A stretch of 64,000 bases of DNA from Reticulitermes speratus (lineage: Eukaryota; Arthropoda; Insecta; Blattodea; Rhinotermitidae). A program made the position numbers and the translations under genes. The notes under the pieces were generated by a model. That model did no database searches. It was not told where the DNA came from and saw only the letters and a program-made list of their open reading frames with translations. The DNA is taken from positions 28,474,033 through 28,538,032 of the forward strand of contig JAJKFL010000014.1 in the NCBI GenBank assembly GCA_021186555.1, read 5' to 3'. Below, one piece after another: positions 43,186-55,365 of this stretch (position 1 is the first letter of the stretch; the number at the start of each line of letters is the position of its first letter).

Positions 43186-43418
43186 CAGTGGTGTAGAAAA
43201 CAGGTTGGAGCCCCCCGCGACTCAATAATCGAGCTCCCCCTGTAGTTGTTAGCGAGGTTACTCCCAAACAGAAATCCAGAATACTGCCTTCTGTCAGAAG
43301 AACGGAATCCAGTCCGAAATAAGCCACAACAAATTTTAATATTCTGTACATTTAGGGCACTTCTGACCAATGGGCTCCCACGAGCCGCTGGGTTCCGGGG
43401 GTCTTATTTGTGCTACTG
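43186..43418. mobile_element. small hAT-type MITE in intron 3
   Basis: The ends CAGTGGTGTAG and, reversed, CAGTAGCACAA. Flanking 8-mers GCACTAAA (43178-43185) and ACACTAAG (43419-43426) agree at 6 of 8. No coding content. Confidence 0.6.
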
Positions 43419-43599
43419 ACACTAAGGGTCAAGATATGTAACAAAGATGTTGCCATTTTATTTGTGTTGGTGTGGAATGTGGTCTCACACTTTAAAGGAG
43501 GAACATAAAAAGTTTAATATATTACACAAGGAGGAACTATGTGTTTTATACAGTGTTGTTAGCATAGGAGGCTACAGTGGGCTGAGTGTGTACCTAGGC

Positions 43600-43800
43600 T
43601 GGGAGATATAAGGAATGCATGCAGAGTTTTTGAAGATAAACCCTTGGGGGACTAAACAGGATATGGGAGGCTAATGTTAAGATGGATCTTGGAAATATGT
43701 TGTGAGGATTGGAGTTGGATAGAACTGGCTCTGGATGATGTTCACTGGTGGAATTTGCTTTCAATGTCGTTGAACCTTTGGGGTCTGTTTAGTAATTTTA
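43600..43800 (+). pseudogene. LINE 3' fragment next to exon 4
   Basis: 'CTTGGGGGACTAAACAGGAT…GGGAGGCTAATGTTAAGATGGATCTTGG' corresponds to [17 protein letters not shown] of the common tail, then the 'GTCGTTGAACCTTTGGGG' end. It supplies the ATG-containing open DNA upstream of exon 4, which is intronic. Confidence 0.65.
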
Positions 43801-43892
43801 AAAGTGTTAAAAAACAAGTAACATGTCCAATTTTTGTTTGCCCCCACACCCACCCTACTCGGTGCCTAATTCTGTTTTCCGTGTCTTTGCAG

Positions 43893-44831
43893 TTGGAAGA
43901 GAAGAGCATTGAACTGGAAGGAACCAGAGCTCGTGTTCGAGTACTGGAACGTCTCCAGCAGAAGGCATCTCAAGGCGCTGCCACATTATTGCCACCTGAA
44001 GCCTCTTCTAACACCATTCTTCCTCTGTTAGCCCTTCCTATGCCTGCAGATGACAACATGCATCATAGCAGCAGTACTGAGTCAGCTCACGACCACACTA
44101 TGGGGGTGCAATCTGAAGATGGCACAAGTGATCAAGGGGAAGTAAAGAAAACTCCTGAATTACAGCAGATGTCACCAAGGAGACGTCCCAGCAAGATCCC
44201 GCTTCCAGGAACAAAATCAGTTTGTGCTCCCAAACCTCCAAGTGGAAAATCTGCTTCAGTATCCAGCCGAAATAGGGGATCACCTCCATTGAAGAGTAGA
44301 ACAGACTCAAATTCTTCTCTTTCTGGAAAGAGCACTGTTAGAGAATCCTCATGGAAAAATAGAAGTGAAAGCAATTCATCCCTTACTGGTGGAGGAAAAA
44401 ACCGAGAATCTCCAAATGGGGGGAGAAATTCATCCCTTTTAGGAAGGAATAACAGTCGTGACTCATTAAACAGTTGCAGTAAGAGTCGAGACTCTTTTAC
44501 AACATCAATAGGCAAGACCCGTGGTGGTGATTCTCTTACTGGAAAGAAATCAGTTGGTGACTCAATATCTTCCTCTGTGAGTAAGGGTAGAACAGACACT
44601 CATTCCCGTCAGAATAGTTTCTCTTCTAATGTGTCAGGAAGCAACAGAAGAGAATCAGTTTCCAGCGCTAAAGGGAAGGACAGTTCATTCTCTTCATCTA
44701 TTGGACGTAAAGGCCTTCATCACCAAACCTCTGCGTCCACTCGGATGGGCCGAGGGGGCAGTAACAATTCAAACATTAACCAGCGGATAGGAAATAGCAA
44801 CTTGAACGAGCAGGGTGATCAAAATTCGAAG
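43893..44831 (+). CDS. exon 4 of the serine-rich coiled-coil gene
   Basis: 939 bp, 313 codons (residues 621-933), acceptor GTGTCTTTGCAG, donor AAG|GTACGA (weaker than the others). The first 25 residues finish the coiled coil. Then comes a disordered, basic, Ser/Arg-rich region with 'PRRRPSKIPLPGTKS' (SKIP 720-723 at 44190-44201). That fits the SxIP consensus that binds EB1-type proteins: Ser-x-Ile-Pro with basic and Pro neighbours. From about residue 735 on, RDS/RES-type units (SRDSLNS, SRDSFTT, GDSLTG, NRRESVSS) repeat about every 12-18 residues and look like phosphorylation clusters. A microtubule plus-end role is inferred from the motif only. Confidence 0.88.
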
Positions 44832-44897
44832 GTACGACCCACCAAGCTTTCGTTTTGGAGCAACTGGCTGAAAATACTTGACAACGGGCCATCTTAA
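44832..44897 (+). CDS. possible alternative C-terminus by read-through of exon 4
   Basis: If the 44831 donor is not used, the frame goes on for 21 codons (VRPTKLSFWSNWLKILDNGP, then S) to TAA at 44895-44897. The donor GTACGA is poor by consensus, and the extension has an aromatic, hydrophobic pattern. The short isoform is therefore credible. Equally, this could be plain intron. Confidence 0.4.
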   Translation, partial: VRPTKLSFWSNWLKILDNGPS

Positions 44898-45979
44898 GAA
44901 TCAACAGTCAAACAGTTAAAGCAGGCAGGCACAGATAGGACACCAGTGCCACAAGTACTCCTCCAATTCTAAGTTAAAATAGGAAGATATGATCAAATTG
45001 GGCATATTATTTTTCTACCAGAGCATTTTATCTACAACATGGTGACACAAGGGGTGCAGGCAGATGAAAGCAGAGGGCCAGAAAATGAGGTTCTTGTAAG
45101 TGGAAACTTTCTTTTAATTTTGGTTTGTTTTGTGTTTTGAGTATAGAGGGTAGAGTAGTTGGGTGATTTTAGCAACTTTGCGATACTATTTAATAGCATT
45201 GTGGATCTGTCCACTTGTGGATTGGGCAGCCATGTAAAAAATTATTTTTTTTTCTGGATCAATGCAGAAGCGGATGATCAAGTATAATTTATATATCTTG
45301 GCACAGCCAAGGGGATTCATTGTGTGACCCAGTCCACAAGTAGACTCACTGATTGAATGGGGAACATTGCACAGCAGTTAATGGTTCTCTTAATGCATGA
45401 ATGTTGGATGTCAGTACTTCTGTCAGATTCTTCCGTTTTGGTGCTGAATGTATATCTGTGGAAATATCTTCAGCATATTAGGTTGAGTACTTTAAAAGGA
45501 CAGTCTTCATGGTGTGAAAACTTCTGATGTTATTTCTTTTCACTGGCATGATAGAGTTTAATCCATTATCATTTGTAATGGTTGGCACAGTACCGTGTTT
45601 ATAATATAAGCAGTGTTTAAACTCATCAGAATAACTTAACACTGTGATTGTTTACAGGGTGGGTGACTGTTTACAGGATGGGTGACGGGGTTCGAATACA
45701 AAAATAAGGCAAGGAATTTTTTTTTATCCATCATATCCAGCCTGTGACCCAAGGGGTATCAGAGGCAAAGTAGTTGGATCGTAAAGCTGATGAAGTCAGG
45801 AATGCATAGAGCATTACCTAAAGTGCACCACACCTCTTCATGACGTGCAGCTTAGGTGCAGGGACAACTTTATCTTTTAGTCTCCCATCCAATGTGTACT
45901 GGAGATCCTTTCCTCTGGAGCTAAAATAGCCACACTCACCTTCATCTGTGTAATGAGGTTAACACTATATGGAGCTTTA
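44898..45979. other. intron 4 or 3' UTR of short isoform; nothing else seen
   Basis: CpG-poor, repeat-poor DNA. A decayed family A-like piece may lie at about 45730-45940 ('CCATCCAATGTGTACTGGAG'). Confidence 0.4.
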
Positions 45980-45991
45980 CCCCCCCCCCCC

Positions 45992-46042
<51 letters not shown>
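45980..46042. repeat. poly-C / (AC)n microsatellite
   Basis: A C-run 45980-45994 joined to (AC)n to 46042. Confidence 0.97.
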
Positions 46043-46046
<4 letters not shown>

Positions 46047-46126
46047 ACTGACACCTGAATGTCATGTTTATTAATAATGACAACTCTTATTTTAGCTAAC
46101 TGACCTAACGTAGGTTTAATGAGGGG

Positions 46127-46534
46127 CAAGGCGCACCCAGGGGGGAGGGGGTTGCCGGGCAGAAACCCCACCTCAAACCGCCAAAGACTGGAATTTAAAA
46201 AACACAGATTTTGTAGATATTATGATATCAAAATTTTTACGTGATTTACTCTTCAGCTGAAATCAGCCACTGAAATCGGCTGATGGCTAGTATATTACAA
46301 TTTTGAAAAATAAATTAATAAAATTAACAAAAAAAAAAAACCAAGAAGATAGGACACTGATAGAGTCATGGAACATGTAGTTATGTATGGATGTATATAA
46401 ATGCAGTTTCAGACAGTGTTATGGTATACTTATGACATTTTTATAACGTAATTTTTAAAATCAAACATAAATTATATATTAGCCTCAGGGTCACCCCCCC
46501 CCCCCCCCACAGAAAAATTCTGGGTGTGCACCTG
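46127..46534. mobile_element. hAT-type non-autonomous element
   Basis: The ends CAAGGCGCACCCAG and, reversed, CAGGTGCACACCCAG. Flanking 8-mers ATGAGGGG (46119-46126) and ATCAGGGG (46535-46542) match at 7 of 8. Subterminal G/C-runs (C-run 46495-46509). No coding region. Confidence 0.65.
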
Positions 46535-46542
46535 ATCAGGGG

Positions 46543-47819
46543 GAAAGGGTAAGAGGTTAATAACCTGAGACTCATTTTAGGAGGTTGTTGAGAAGTTTAT
46601 TTCGGTGTTAATGAAGACCCAACCATGTGGAAGAGTCGGGATATATGATTTTATGTATTTCACTTTTCCTGTCAGATGTTTTGGTGAAGTAAAATTAATT
46701 GGAAACAGTTCTGTTTAGTACATATTAACGTTCATGTGGGCAAGTTTTAATATGGGCAAAGAAAGTATTCACACATTTAGATTTACTGATTTTCTTAATG
46801 TTTCCTGCATAAATTTTAGTATTTATAAAGGAGAAGTATTGTGGCCTTCCCATTAACTGAACCACAATAAGTGACATTTTTGTAGGTTGTGGAAAGTCAG
46901 TAGATGTGCTGGAAAAATATATTATCTGTTGCTCTAATGTTCATGAGATTTGCATATACTTTTAAATCTTTTATATTACACAAAATTCCCGTATGTTATG
47001 TTAAGCTGTGCTAATGCAACTTCCGCTTCAGAAGCTTGCAGGCTGCTATGTTGGTATTATTGACGGTATAGATTTAAAACTTACTGCAAGGAAAAATAGA
47101 AATTTGAAGCATTTTAAAACAAAATACCTAGATAAATATTGAGATCTAAGGAAAAAAGAACTAAAACAGTTTTTTGATATTGTATAATAGCAAAGTCATT
47201 ATTTGTGTAGGTCTCCTAGAACTGCCAAAGAGACTGAAATTTCATAGGATACAGTAGTCTGGGTGTGTAACAGTGATGGAGGAAGTAAGACATGCATGCA
47301 AAATCTTTGTGCCAAAATCGATTTCAAAATGGTGTGTATTCAAAGTCTGCTACAGTTTTACTTTGTTCTTTTAACCATTTTCAAATACTTTTTGCATATT
47401 TGACACGAATCATCAACTAATTATAGATATTACCTATGTAAAGCTCATCAGTAGAATATTTACGAATTTTTCATACTGTCTTTATTATTTGGGTATTGTA
47501 AGTTGATAATACTTACAAGATGGGGCATGAGGGGGCTGCGGTTATTTGTAACATCATAATCGGGTATGCTTGTACTTCATTGTACGGCATTACTTTTGCG
47601 AAATCAACCCTTTCTCATGATCTGCCTGCCATTTATTATAAGGATTCTACACCATTCTTTGCAGGGTACATGCAACCGTAATATGGTTGAGCAGTTACTG
47701 TGTTAGCTTAAGATGTCCATGTTTATTAATTTAAAAGTAATTTGTTTTTATATAGCTCTGTGACATTACATTTAGTCATACTATATCCCAAACTATGTAA
47801 CTGCATGCAACAGAGTCTT
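46543..47819. other. intron 4, no feature seen
   Basis: AT-rich, CpG-poor, no repeats recognised. Confidence 0.4.
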
Positions 47820-47965
47820 TGAGAAGCGAAGTGAATGAAATTACATACCTGCCATCTGTGTAACCAAAGTTTCATTACTCTGTTCACAACAGCCTGTCAG
47901 TGAACTCTGCCCTGAGCCAGATGAATGCAGTCTACAGCCTCCCACAATATTTATTTTCAGATTAA
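47820..47965 (-). mobile_element. LINE 3' tail fragment, CpG-decayed
   Basis: 'TTCATTACTCTGTTCACAACAGCCTGTCA…GAGCCAGATGAATGCAGTC' is the reverse of the common tail ('AACACGGTAATGAA'), with CG turned to CA/TG. Confidence 0.55.
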
Positions 47966-48204
47966 TGTTTATATGTGTTAGTCTGTTCTGCACGCTTGTA
48001 ATTATTAGACCAGTTAATTTAAATACTGTTCATATCAGCAGAATAATATGAATGTAGAACATGATATTGAGTTTAGTGCTGCAAATTGTTAAAGTAAAAT
48101 ATGTAACAATCCAAGTAAAAATAAGTTTATCCACTAATTTAGGAACTACAAAATGTTTAAACTCAGTAGTAAGTAGGAGGACTTGTAGACTGGCGTCTGG
48201 GATA

Positions 48205-48480
48205 GTGTTGTTGGTGCAGTAACTAGGCTGTGGACTGGGCAGGAATCATGGTTCAGTTTCAGTTAGGGGTAAGAGATTTATCTAATGTTTCCAGACTGGA
48301 TTGGCTCTGGGGTTCACCCAGCCTCCTATTCAGTGTGTACTGGTGGCTCGTGTCTCGGGAGTAAGGTGGCTGGGGTGTGAAGCTGACTCCTTACCTCCTT
48401 ATAGTGCCAAGGTTATGAGTGAGTGGAGCTATATCTCCACTCCCTTGTATGCCTACATGATGTGCATAGGGACAACTTAA
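48205..48480 (+). mobile_element. SINE, family A, CpG-decayed
   Basis: Compared with 41261-41763, each CpG position in the head is now TG or CA: 'CTACGGGCTGG' became 'CTGTGGACTGG', and 'AATCGTGGTTTGATTGTCGG' became 'AATCATGGTTCAGTTTCAG'. The body keeps 'GTGGAGCTATATCTCCACTC'. Confidence 0.75.
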
Positions 48481-48484
48481 ATTT

Positions 48485-48640
48485 TCACTTTATGGCTTCA
48501 TTTGATAGGGTGTGAAAGTGGACTGGCTCAGAATTGGATTAATGAATGTGATCAATGTACATTCAGGTTCCTGAAAGCAGAGAATTTCTTGACCAGTTCA
48601 GTAATTAAAACTATAAAATTTTCAAGGAAAAATTTGCTCC
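48485..48640 (+). mobile_element. LINE 3' tail fragment, decayed
   Basis: 'GTGAAAGTGGACTGGCTCAG…CATTCAGGTTCCTGAAAGCAGAGAATTTCTTGACCAG' follows the common tail at low identity. Confidence 0.5.
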
Positions 48641-48675
48641 TCAACGATGAATAAGTTGGTCAGAAAGCTGAATTT

Positions 48676-48840
48676 GCGCATGAGTTTTGAGGTTTTTGCA
48701 GCAGTCTAGCTGAGGATTCCATCCTTGTGAGATGTGATGCCATGTCGTTGGGTAATTTGATCCTGTCATTGCTTTGAAATATTGGAATCCTGTGATACCA
48801 TGATACAGCATAATATCACAGAAGAACAATTCTGAGCTTG
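48676..48840. repeat. decayed foldback element
   Basis: Arms 'TCTAGCTGAGGATTCCATCCTTGTGAGATGTGATGCC…' and '…ACAGCATAATATCACAGAAGAAC' are degraded inverted repeats of the foldback family. The modules are lost. Confidence 0.45.
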
Positions 48841-48854
48841 CTTATCGAGTACCA

Positions 48855-49080
48855 TGTTATGAATATGTGTGGGGGAGTGGATCTGTAGCTCCATGCACTT
48901 TTAACCTCATCACTATATAAAGGTGAGTGGTCAGCTTCATGTCCCAGCCACTGTAGTCCCTGACAAAGAATTATGGTATCCACTGAATAGGAGGTTGGGT
49001 GGCCTGGTGCACTGTTCTGGACGTTATGGTAAAGAGAAAAATCTGTGACCCTGCCAGGAAACAAACTGCAACTTTTCGGT
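48855..49080 (-). mobile_element. SINE, family A (minus), CpG-decayed
   Basis: 'GGAGTGGATCTGTAGCTCCATGCACTTTTAACCTCATCACTAT…GGTGAGTGGTCAGCTTCATG' is the reversed body; the head is degraded ('CTGCCAGGAAACAAACTGC'). Confidence 0.65.
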
Positions 49081-49221
49081 TCAGTTACTCCAGCACATAG
49101 AGGAATGAACTGCTCACAGTAATATACTCATACTTGCTGCAGTGTTCATAGCTTCCAGGTCTCATGACAGTATCAACAGGTTAGAAAATGTTGGCAGAGC
49201 GAAACACTTGTGCATTTGCAC

Positions 49222-49345
49222 AACCATAGCAACCACAGGAACATGGTAACCGTGGTTACTTGTGTAACCAAGGTAACCATGGTAATAAATGTAACCATAG
49301 TAACCATAGGAACACTGGTAGCCAAAGTAGTCATAAATGTACATA
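49222..49345. repeat. cluster of GTAACC/GGTTAC palindromes (X-box-like)
   Basis: GTAACCGTGGTTAC (49246-49259), GTAACCAAGGTAAC (49264-49277) and GTAACCATAGTAAC (49291-49304) each fit GTNRCC-NN-RGYNAC, the RFX-type X-box half-sites. Near-matches lie between and around them. It may simply be a degenerate simple repeat. Confidence 0.5.
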
Positions 49346-50021
49346 GGTCTGGAAATAAAGTGTCCACTTTTAACCAAAATTGGAATGTGTTGACATTTGT
49401 AGTCAAAATTCCCAATGAAAGTCTGTCGGAGTGAAGTTGTTCTGTGCAGAGGATGGACACATGAGCAGACATTATGAAGCTAATAGTCCTTTTTCACAGT
49501 TGTTTTGTGAATACATGTGAAAAAGAATGCTGAACAATACACGGGGAAAGTGGTTGGTCTTACATGTGCTGATTACTGCCTCTTTATTCCCCTATGCTGT
49601 TCAGTATTGCAATATAAATAGTGGATATGGTAGTTGCCATGTTAATTGCACAGGATGAGGAAGGGTGGAGGAATATGTATGTCCAGTCAGCTCAGGAAAT
49701 GAAAAAAATACAGTGAAAGGTCACCCCATTTCAGTTGCAGTCTGTCAACTATTCTGTGTGCTCAGTCAACCAGAGTTCCCCTGAATTGTAGTGGTATAGT
49801 ATTGGCGTTAGGGTGCATTCAGTCTGAATCTTTCAGGAAGCTGTATAATCCATCATATGATGGTTTTCTTTTGGGTTTATGCATCATGATAAATAACTGC
49901 TGTGAAAACCTGAGAACTTAATGCTGTATAATCTGTGATTACTTTTTGAAGGCACCATGGCAGTCTTCATAAATTTCTTTCTTTCTTTGTTTCTTTTTTA
50001 TTCTGATCTCTTTCTACCTCC

Positions 50022-50250
50022 TCATTGTAGGTGTAGAGGGTTATTGTTGCACCTGATCACACTCAGTGACACACACACACACACACTCAGTAGGACTCCT
50101 CTGGACGAGGGATCAGCCCGTCGCAGACACCTCTACCTGACAACACATAACACTCACAAAAGACAGACATCCATGCCCCCAGTGGGATTCGAACCCGCAA
50201 TTCCAGCAAGCGACTGGCCGCATACCCACGTCTTAGACTGCGCAGTTCAT
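50022..50250 (-). mobile_element. tRNA-derived SINE, family E
   Basis: The head on minus from 50245 ('GTCTAAGACGTGGGTATGCG', then GGAATTGCGGGTTCGAATCC, a B-box) matches 18725-18835. The body includes an (AC)n tract (50069-50087). The head still has CpG, so this copy looks younger than its surroundings. Confidence 0.75.
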
Positions 50251-53200
50251 AAATGTTATTACCCTATATTAACATTACTATAGTGGGAAATAACTTTGAT
50301 GGCAAGGCAGTATACAGAGACTTTTTTCCTGACATTTTAGTCCTCATGAAATTTTGGAACAGTAATTTAAAATAGGTCACACATGTTTTGTGGTCCATGC
50401 CTTTCACATTATCGAGCTTATTAGAGGTATTTTTATATTGGGTTTTGCTTTTTATTCATAGCAGTGGAGAAATGTTTCAATAAAGACAGATGTCTGTCTG
50501 ATCCAGGTTTTATTTTAGACAGGTTTTACTGTGCCACCAGTTATTTGCTTTAAATACTCGTACGTGGTAATGACCTGTGGCTCACAACATACAATGTTTG
50601 TAGTATTTCCTCCAATGCTTCTTTCTCACTGTGTCACTTTTGATGTAAGGCTGGTGTGAAAATTAGTTAGCAGTTTTTCTGCTCAGTTGTACTGTCAGCC
50701 TGTTTTACAATCCAAATTTATATGATACACATAATTTATCTGTATGTCTTGTTTTGGACTGACTTGTGAATTTTAGCTCCCTTGGTAGTATGATCACCAA
50801 TAATGAAAGCTGTTACTAGACTGGGGGAATGACAAAGGGTGAAGTGTATGGAAACTGCTTAATTTAATTTAAGTTCATACATTTCAGTAGTTTAAAGTTA
50901 ATTTTTCTTGAAGAAACTTTGAAGTGTCATTCCTAATCTTGTGTTTGACACACCTCAGAAGGAACACCTTTCTATCTAAAAAAAAAACTGATCATATCCA
51001 AGCTCTTCTGTAATATACTTTACTTAAGAATCTGTTTGTACTCTCATGATCTTGACCAGTACTGTATTTATTTTGTAATATTAATAGTCCTTACTGGTAA
51101 AAGAGGAGGGTTGGTGGAATTCTTTAGGAGGAGGAGTTAATGCACTGGCAGTAATTACTTGTCGTAATTAAAAAGATAATGGAGTCGGATTCATTAGACA
51201 GCACATGGGGAGATTTATGGTAGCATGTGAAATTATGTATATTTGTGACAAACAATGAAGTTATGTGCCTGCTTGCATTGTGATTGTAATGGTTACCGAT
51301 TTTGTAGTTGCTTTATGCATCTTGCATGTTCACAGGTATGTACAATTCAAGTGACAATGCTCATAACTCAGCTGCCTGTACTGGTTGCATTTAATTTGGT
51401 AAGCCTGTCTCAGAATGTTTGTTTATGTGTCCCATAAAGTCATGGTATTTCCAGAAATCTCGTGGGATAGACATTTCAGAGAACATGAAACTGTACTTGG
51501 GCTTCGAGTTGAGCTTGCTCATACCGGCTTCTACCACACTGTGTAACAAAGGAAAGTAATGAATCCTGCTTTTATTGCTTGGTTTCATACATAACTTTCA
51601 AATTTTCTGTGTAAAGTTTGATTTTGGTTAGATTGTAAGTAATATTTTGTCACAGAGAAATCTGATTAGGAGGCCTTTATCCTGTTCTGGTGGTGGAATT
51701 GTATTCTGGCCCAACAGTAAATAGGCTGTTTTTTTTTTTTTTGCAATTATGAATAACTTTGACTGTAAATTTATTAAACAGTCTTTAAAAAATTTATCAT
51801 TATTGAGAATGAAATACATTTTTTGAAGGTATTTTTAAATGTAGTGTCAATAGATTTTCAGATGGTGAATTTTGATAGAAATATTTATGAATTTTATATA
51901 TATATATATATATATAATGTCACATTGTTGGTAAGAACTTACACATCTGAATGTTACAAATCTTAACATATTAAGATGCTGTATATAAATTATGTCTTAA
52001 GCTTTCATAAATTGAAAGTGTGCTTATGCACTTAACAAATTTACTGGACTTTTATTAGAAAGAATGATTTAATTAATAATTTGCAGGCTTATTTCCACAG
52101 ATCTGCAATGCAGTGGATTCTCCCTGAACTGATGTTTTCTTAATTGACTTAATTCTAAAGAGAAAGATGGGTGCACATAATCATTCTTATAATAAATTTA
52201 TTGGCTTAAGTTATGTGGTTTTTACAGATATTGAAGGATTATTATTGTATGTTATACCTTTAAATGATGCTATTATTATACTTAGCAAGTTCCACTGAAG
52301 ATGTTCCACACTGTTTATTTGTTTTTTTCTCCACTTAGTCACTCTACTATCTGGGTCTGTTTTTACTAGTTAAGTGGGAGTCCACTGTATTTTTACGAAA
52401 ACCTAGCACTGTGTTAGGTTTGAGATTCTCACAGCTGTGAAGACGTGGTCTTCTGGGTTATGACATCATAACCCAATATGGACAGGAACATACCATGCAC
52501 ATTGTGATATAAACATTTACTTATCCCTCAGTATAAAGTGGCTGATAAGGTGACTAATACATTTTTATCATTTTACTGCTTTTATGCACCATTCAAAGGT
52601 TTTCAATAAGATACAGGATTCAGTTATATGAAAACGTATGTTGGATTGATTATTTTTGGAAATAAGCTTCTCAAATAGTGGATTGTTAAACAGTATTTTT
52701 ATTTATCCACGTAACCTTGCACAGGTCGAAAATTATGTATATTAGATCCATGTTTAATAGAACTGATAATTTTCCCTCATTTCTATGCCCTGAGTGAGCC
52801 TATGCTGAGTATGAATATGCATTAAACATTAAATTAAAATTAAATGTTATGCAGGGAGGAGGAACACAAAGTTTATTTCATAAGCATACTGAGGATTTTG
52901 CAGTAGTTTTCTAATTATTACATTAACGATTTTGAGAACCCCATTTATATTCCTGTGGATGCAGTAGACTCAGATACTAGGAGCATTTCAGAGTATCATG
53001 TATACTATATCAACACAACAAGTGGACAGACACAAAGTGTCACAGCATACTTTCATATATCCCTTACTCAGAACAGTCATTCCCAAGCTCAGCGTACCTC
53101 CTCGAAGTGGCAAGGCAGGTGACCAGTCACAGTGCTGTAATTGTCTGTGCTCAGCTAGCAAAATGGTTCGTGATAGTTTTGTTGGTGACTTCTGAAGTAT

Positions 53201-54153
53201 CAAACAGCAAGTGGAGAAGGGAGGGTGTGCTGTGTCGTGCAGTGTGCTCAGTACACCACAGTGGCATGGGGTGCTGCATTGCCTTGGAAGAAAACTGTTC
53301 TGTATTCCAGCAGTTGTGGTTACACCTTACCATGTACTGTGGTCACACTGAAGCCTGTGATAGCATAACAGCATGGCGTGCATCACTTTCAGAGCACACT
53401 TACTGCATCATGTCGTCATCATCTTCCATGGTTAGATTGGGATCTGCCACTCTGTGCTCTGCTGCTTCAGTTCTGGATTAAATGAATGCATCAGTGATTC
53501 TGTCCTACATCAAAATGCAGTCAGTGAGCATGCCTGTGTCCTTTTGCCAAAGCTGGAAATGGGTGGTTGTCAACAGCATGTATATGATAAACTAATTGTC
53601 ATTTAGCAGAAGCAAAGCTCACTTTGCACAGATCTTCCACTTCCACACGTGTTTTGTAAGGATGTGAAACACAGATGCTGGTGAAATGCCACTTCTACTG
53701 CAGTTTTCATGCAAGTACTGCACATAGTGAACATGTAATGTGTCAGTGACAGTTGCAACTAATGGGAGTTCACATGTGGAGTCAATTACATACTGGCACC
53801 ACCATAGTTACTTTTTTAATGATCGTGATATGCTGAATAAAAACTTAACTGTAGGAAATGTAATAACTGTTGCTGAGCCCACCAAACTTGAACAGGAATG
53901 CATTATGCTCTGTTTTACTGGCAGTCATATCTAAATATTCAATAAGATTAACTAGAAGTGACCAACATTTAAAAACTGTGGGGTTGTTGTTTTGCCTTTC
54001 ATTGTGCCAAAGGACACAGATGTTTAAATGAGTAATATTAAACAAGTATAGCACAGTATGTGCAGTTGTATGTAGAGAGGATTTGGGGAAACAGTAATAC
54101 CTGGAAGTTGTGAAATCACACATGTATAGGCCTTACTTCTGTGACTGAGCAAG
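50251..54153. other. intron 4, no gene recognised
   Basis: Nearly 4 kb of AT-rich, CpG-poor DNA with a (TA)n tract (51894-51917). A foldback-arm trace lies at 52420-52490 ('GAGATTCTCACAGCTGTG…CTTCTGGGTTATGACATCATAACCC'). Open frames around 52988-53481 on both strands are unrecognised. Confidence 0.4.
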
Positions 54154-54177
54154 AGTGAGTGAGTGAGTGAGTGAGTG
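54154..54177. repeat. (GAGT)n microsatellite
   Basis: Six GAGT units, with looser GTGA/GAGA repeats to about 54300. Confidence 0.9.
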
Positions 54178-54762
54178 GGGGGGAATGCATCCCTTCATGC
54201 ATTCATGAGTGAGTTGGCACATACGTGTGCGACCGTGCATGAGAGAGAGAGCAGGAAATTGAGTGATGTGAGTGAATGAGTGAGTGTATATGCACAAGTG
54301 TGTGTACAGAGGGTTTTTATGATCACATTTTAGAAGAATATTTCTGATGACATATTCTATTATTCTCTTAGCTACAATTATGGCTACAAAGATATAACAT
54401 AGTGTATGCTTTAAGTGATGTAACTTATGTATAAATTATTGTTGCTGTAAAATGAATGCTTCATATGCTTATTATAGCTATTTTGGTAATGGAGTCTGTA
54501 CAAAGTATATTAATGATATACAGTCAAACTTGTTTCTAATGGTATGAAAGGGACTGAATTGTGTGTTACAAACAAGTACCATATTTACCTGAATGCAAGA
54601 TGACTCTAATCTAAGATGACCCCCCAAATAAAATACATCTGCCAAGGGAAAATGTATTTATCCAAATCTAAGATTTGACAATCACCTTAAAATAAAACGT
54701 ATGCTAAGAAGAAATATTTTACTATTAATTTCATACACTTAATACACAAAGCATGTCAGATT

Positions 54763-54969
54763 CTATCTACCTTTACCAATCAGTGTCACTGTCTCCATCT
54801 TCACAGTCAGTGCTGTATCTTCCTCACACTCATTCCTAACATTCCCATCATCTTCACTGCCATTCCACAACATATCACCATCAGTCCCAGCCACTGCTTT
54901 GGATATACAGCACTTCTTAACACCCTTCACAGTCAGTGAGATGCGCTGCCATGCTGTTATGATCCACAT
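54763..54969 (-). pseudogene. pogo-like transposase C-terminus
   Basis: Reads 'ITAWQRISLTVKGVKKCCIS', then 'KAVAGTDGDMLWNGSEDD' and an acidic end. The pattern W..I…..(F/V)KKCCIS…DGTEDD is the C-terminal signature of pogo-superfamily DDE proteins, as I know it. The catalytic core is absent. Being inside matched inverted ends supports the call. Confidence 0.75.
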
Positions 54970-55319
54970 TGATTAAATAATACATTTATATTTCTTGGTT
55001 TATAAATTACTTGAACCCGTGAAGAAGATCCATAGTTTTCTCCACATATGGTGTTAGTGGTGTTAATTTTAAATATGTGTGCTCTGGATTTTTGTGTTGT
55101 GTCTGTGGTCTGATCAGTCAGAGTTCATGGCTGTTTTTATGGTTTTTAATTTGTGGATTGGTCCAGGTTTTATTTTTGAGTCTTGTAGTTAACTTTAATT
55201 TTTCAATAGCCATTTTCCTGTTACAACCCTTGGACTAGATCTGTTCAAGTTTACTGTTTCTGTGGTGCCCATTGACTAAGAATAGCTTGATGTCAGGGGT
55301 CCACAAGCTTAGGTGCTTC

Positions 55320-55365
55320 TTTGCCTGAAGATGGAAACAGATCCGGCTTCCAAAACGTCGTGCTT
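55320..55365 (+). repeat. hammerhead-like module copy
   Basis: TTGCCTGAAGATGGAAACAG, loop, GGCTTCCAAAACGTCGTGC. CTGAAGATGG and AACGTC are kept; GAAAC has become CAAAAC. Lies inside the pogo remnant. Confidence 0.5.

Noticed and set aside
43674..43892. ATG-led upstream extension of exon 4
   Set aside because: The extension is LINE-tail sequence (PLGRP…[12 protein letters not shown]), and a good acceptor (GTGTCTTTGCAG) precedes 43893, so it is intron.
44132..44599. 155-codon open frame on the minus strand
   Set aside because: Shadow of exon 4 on the other strand; the plus frame has splice sites and phase consistency.
53107..53481. 124-codon + frame
   Set aside because: No recognisable domain; opposing-strand frames equally open; sits in a CpG-depleted intron.
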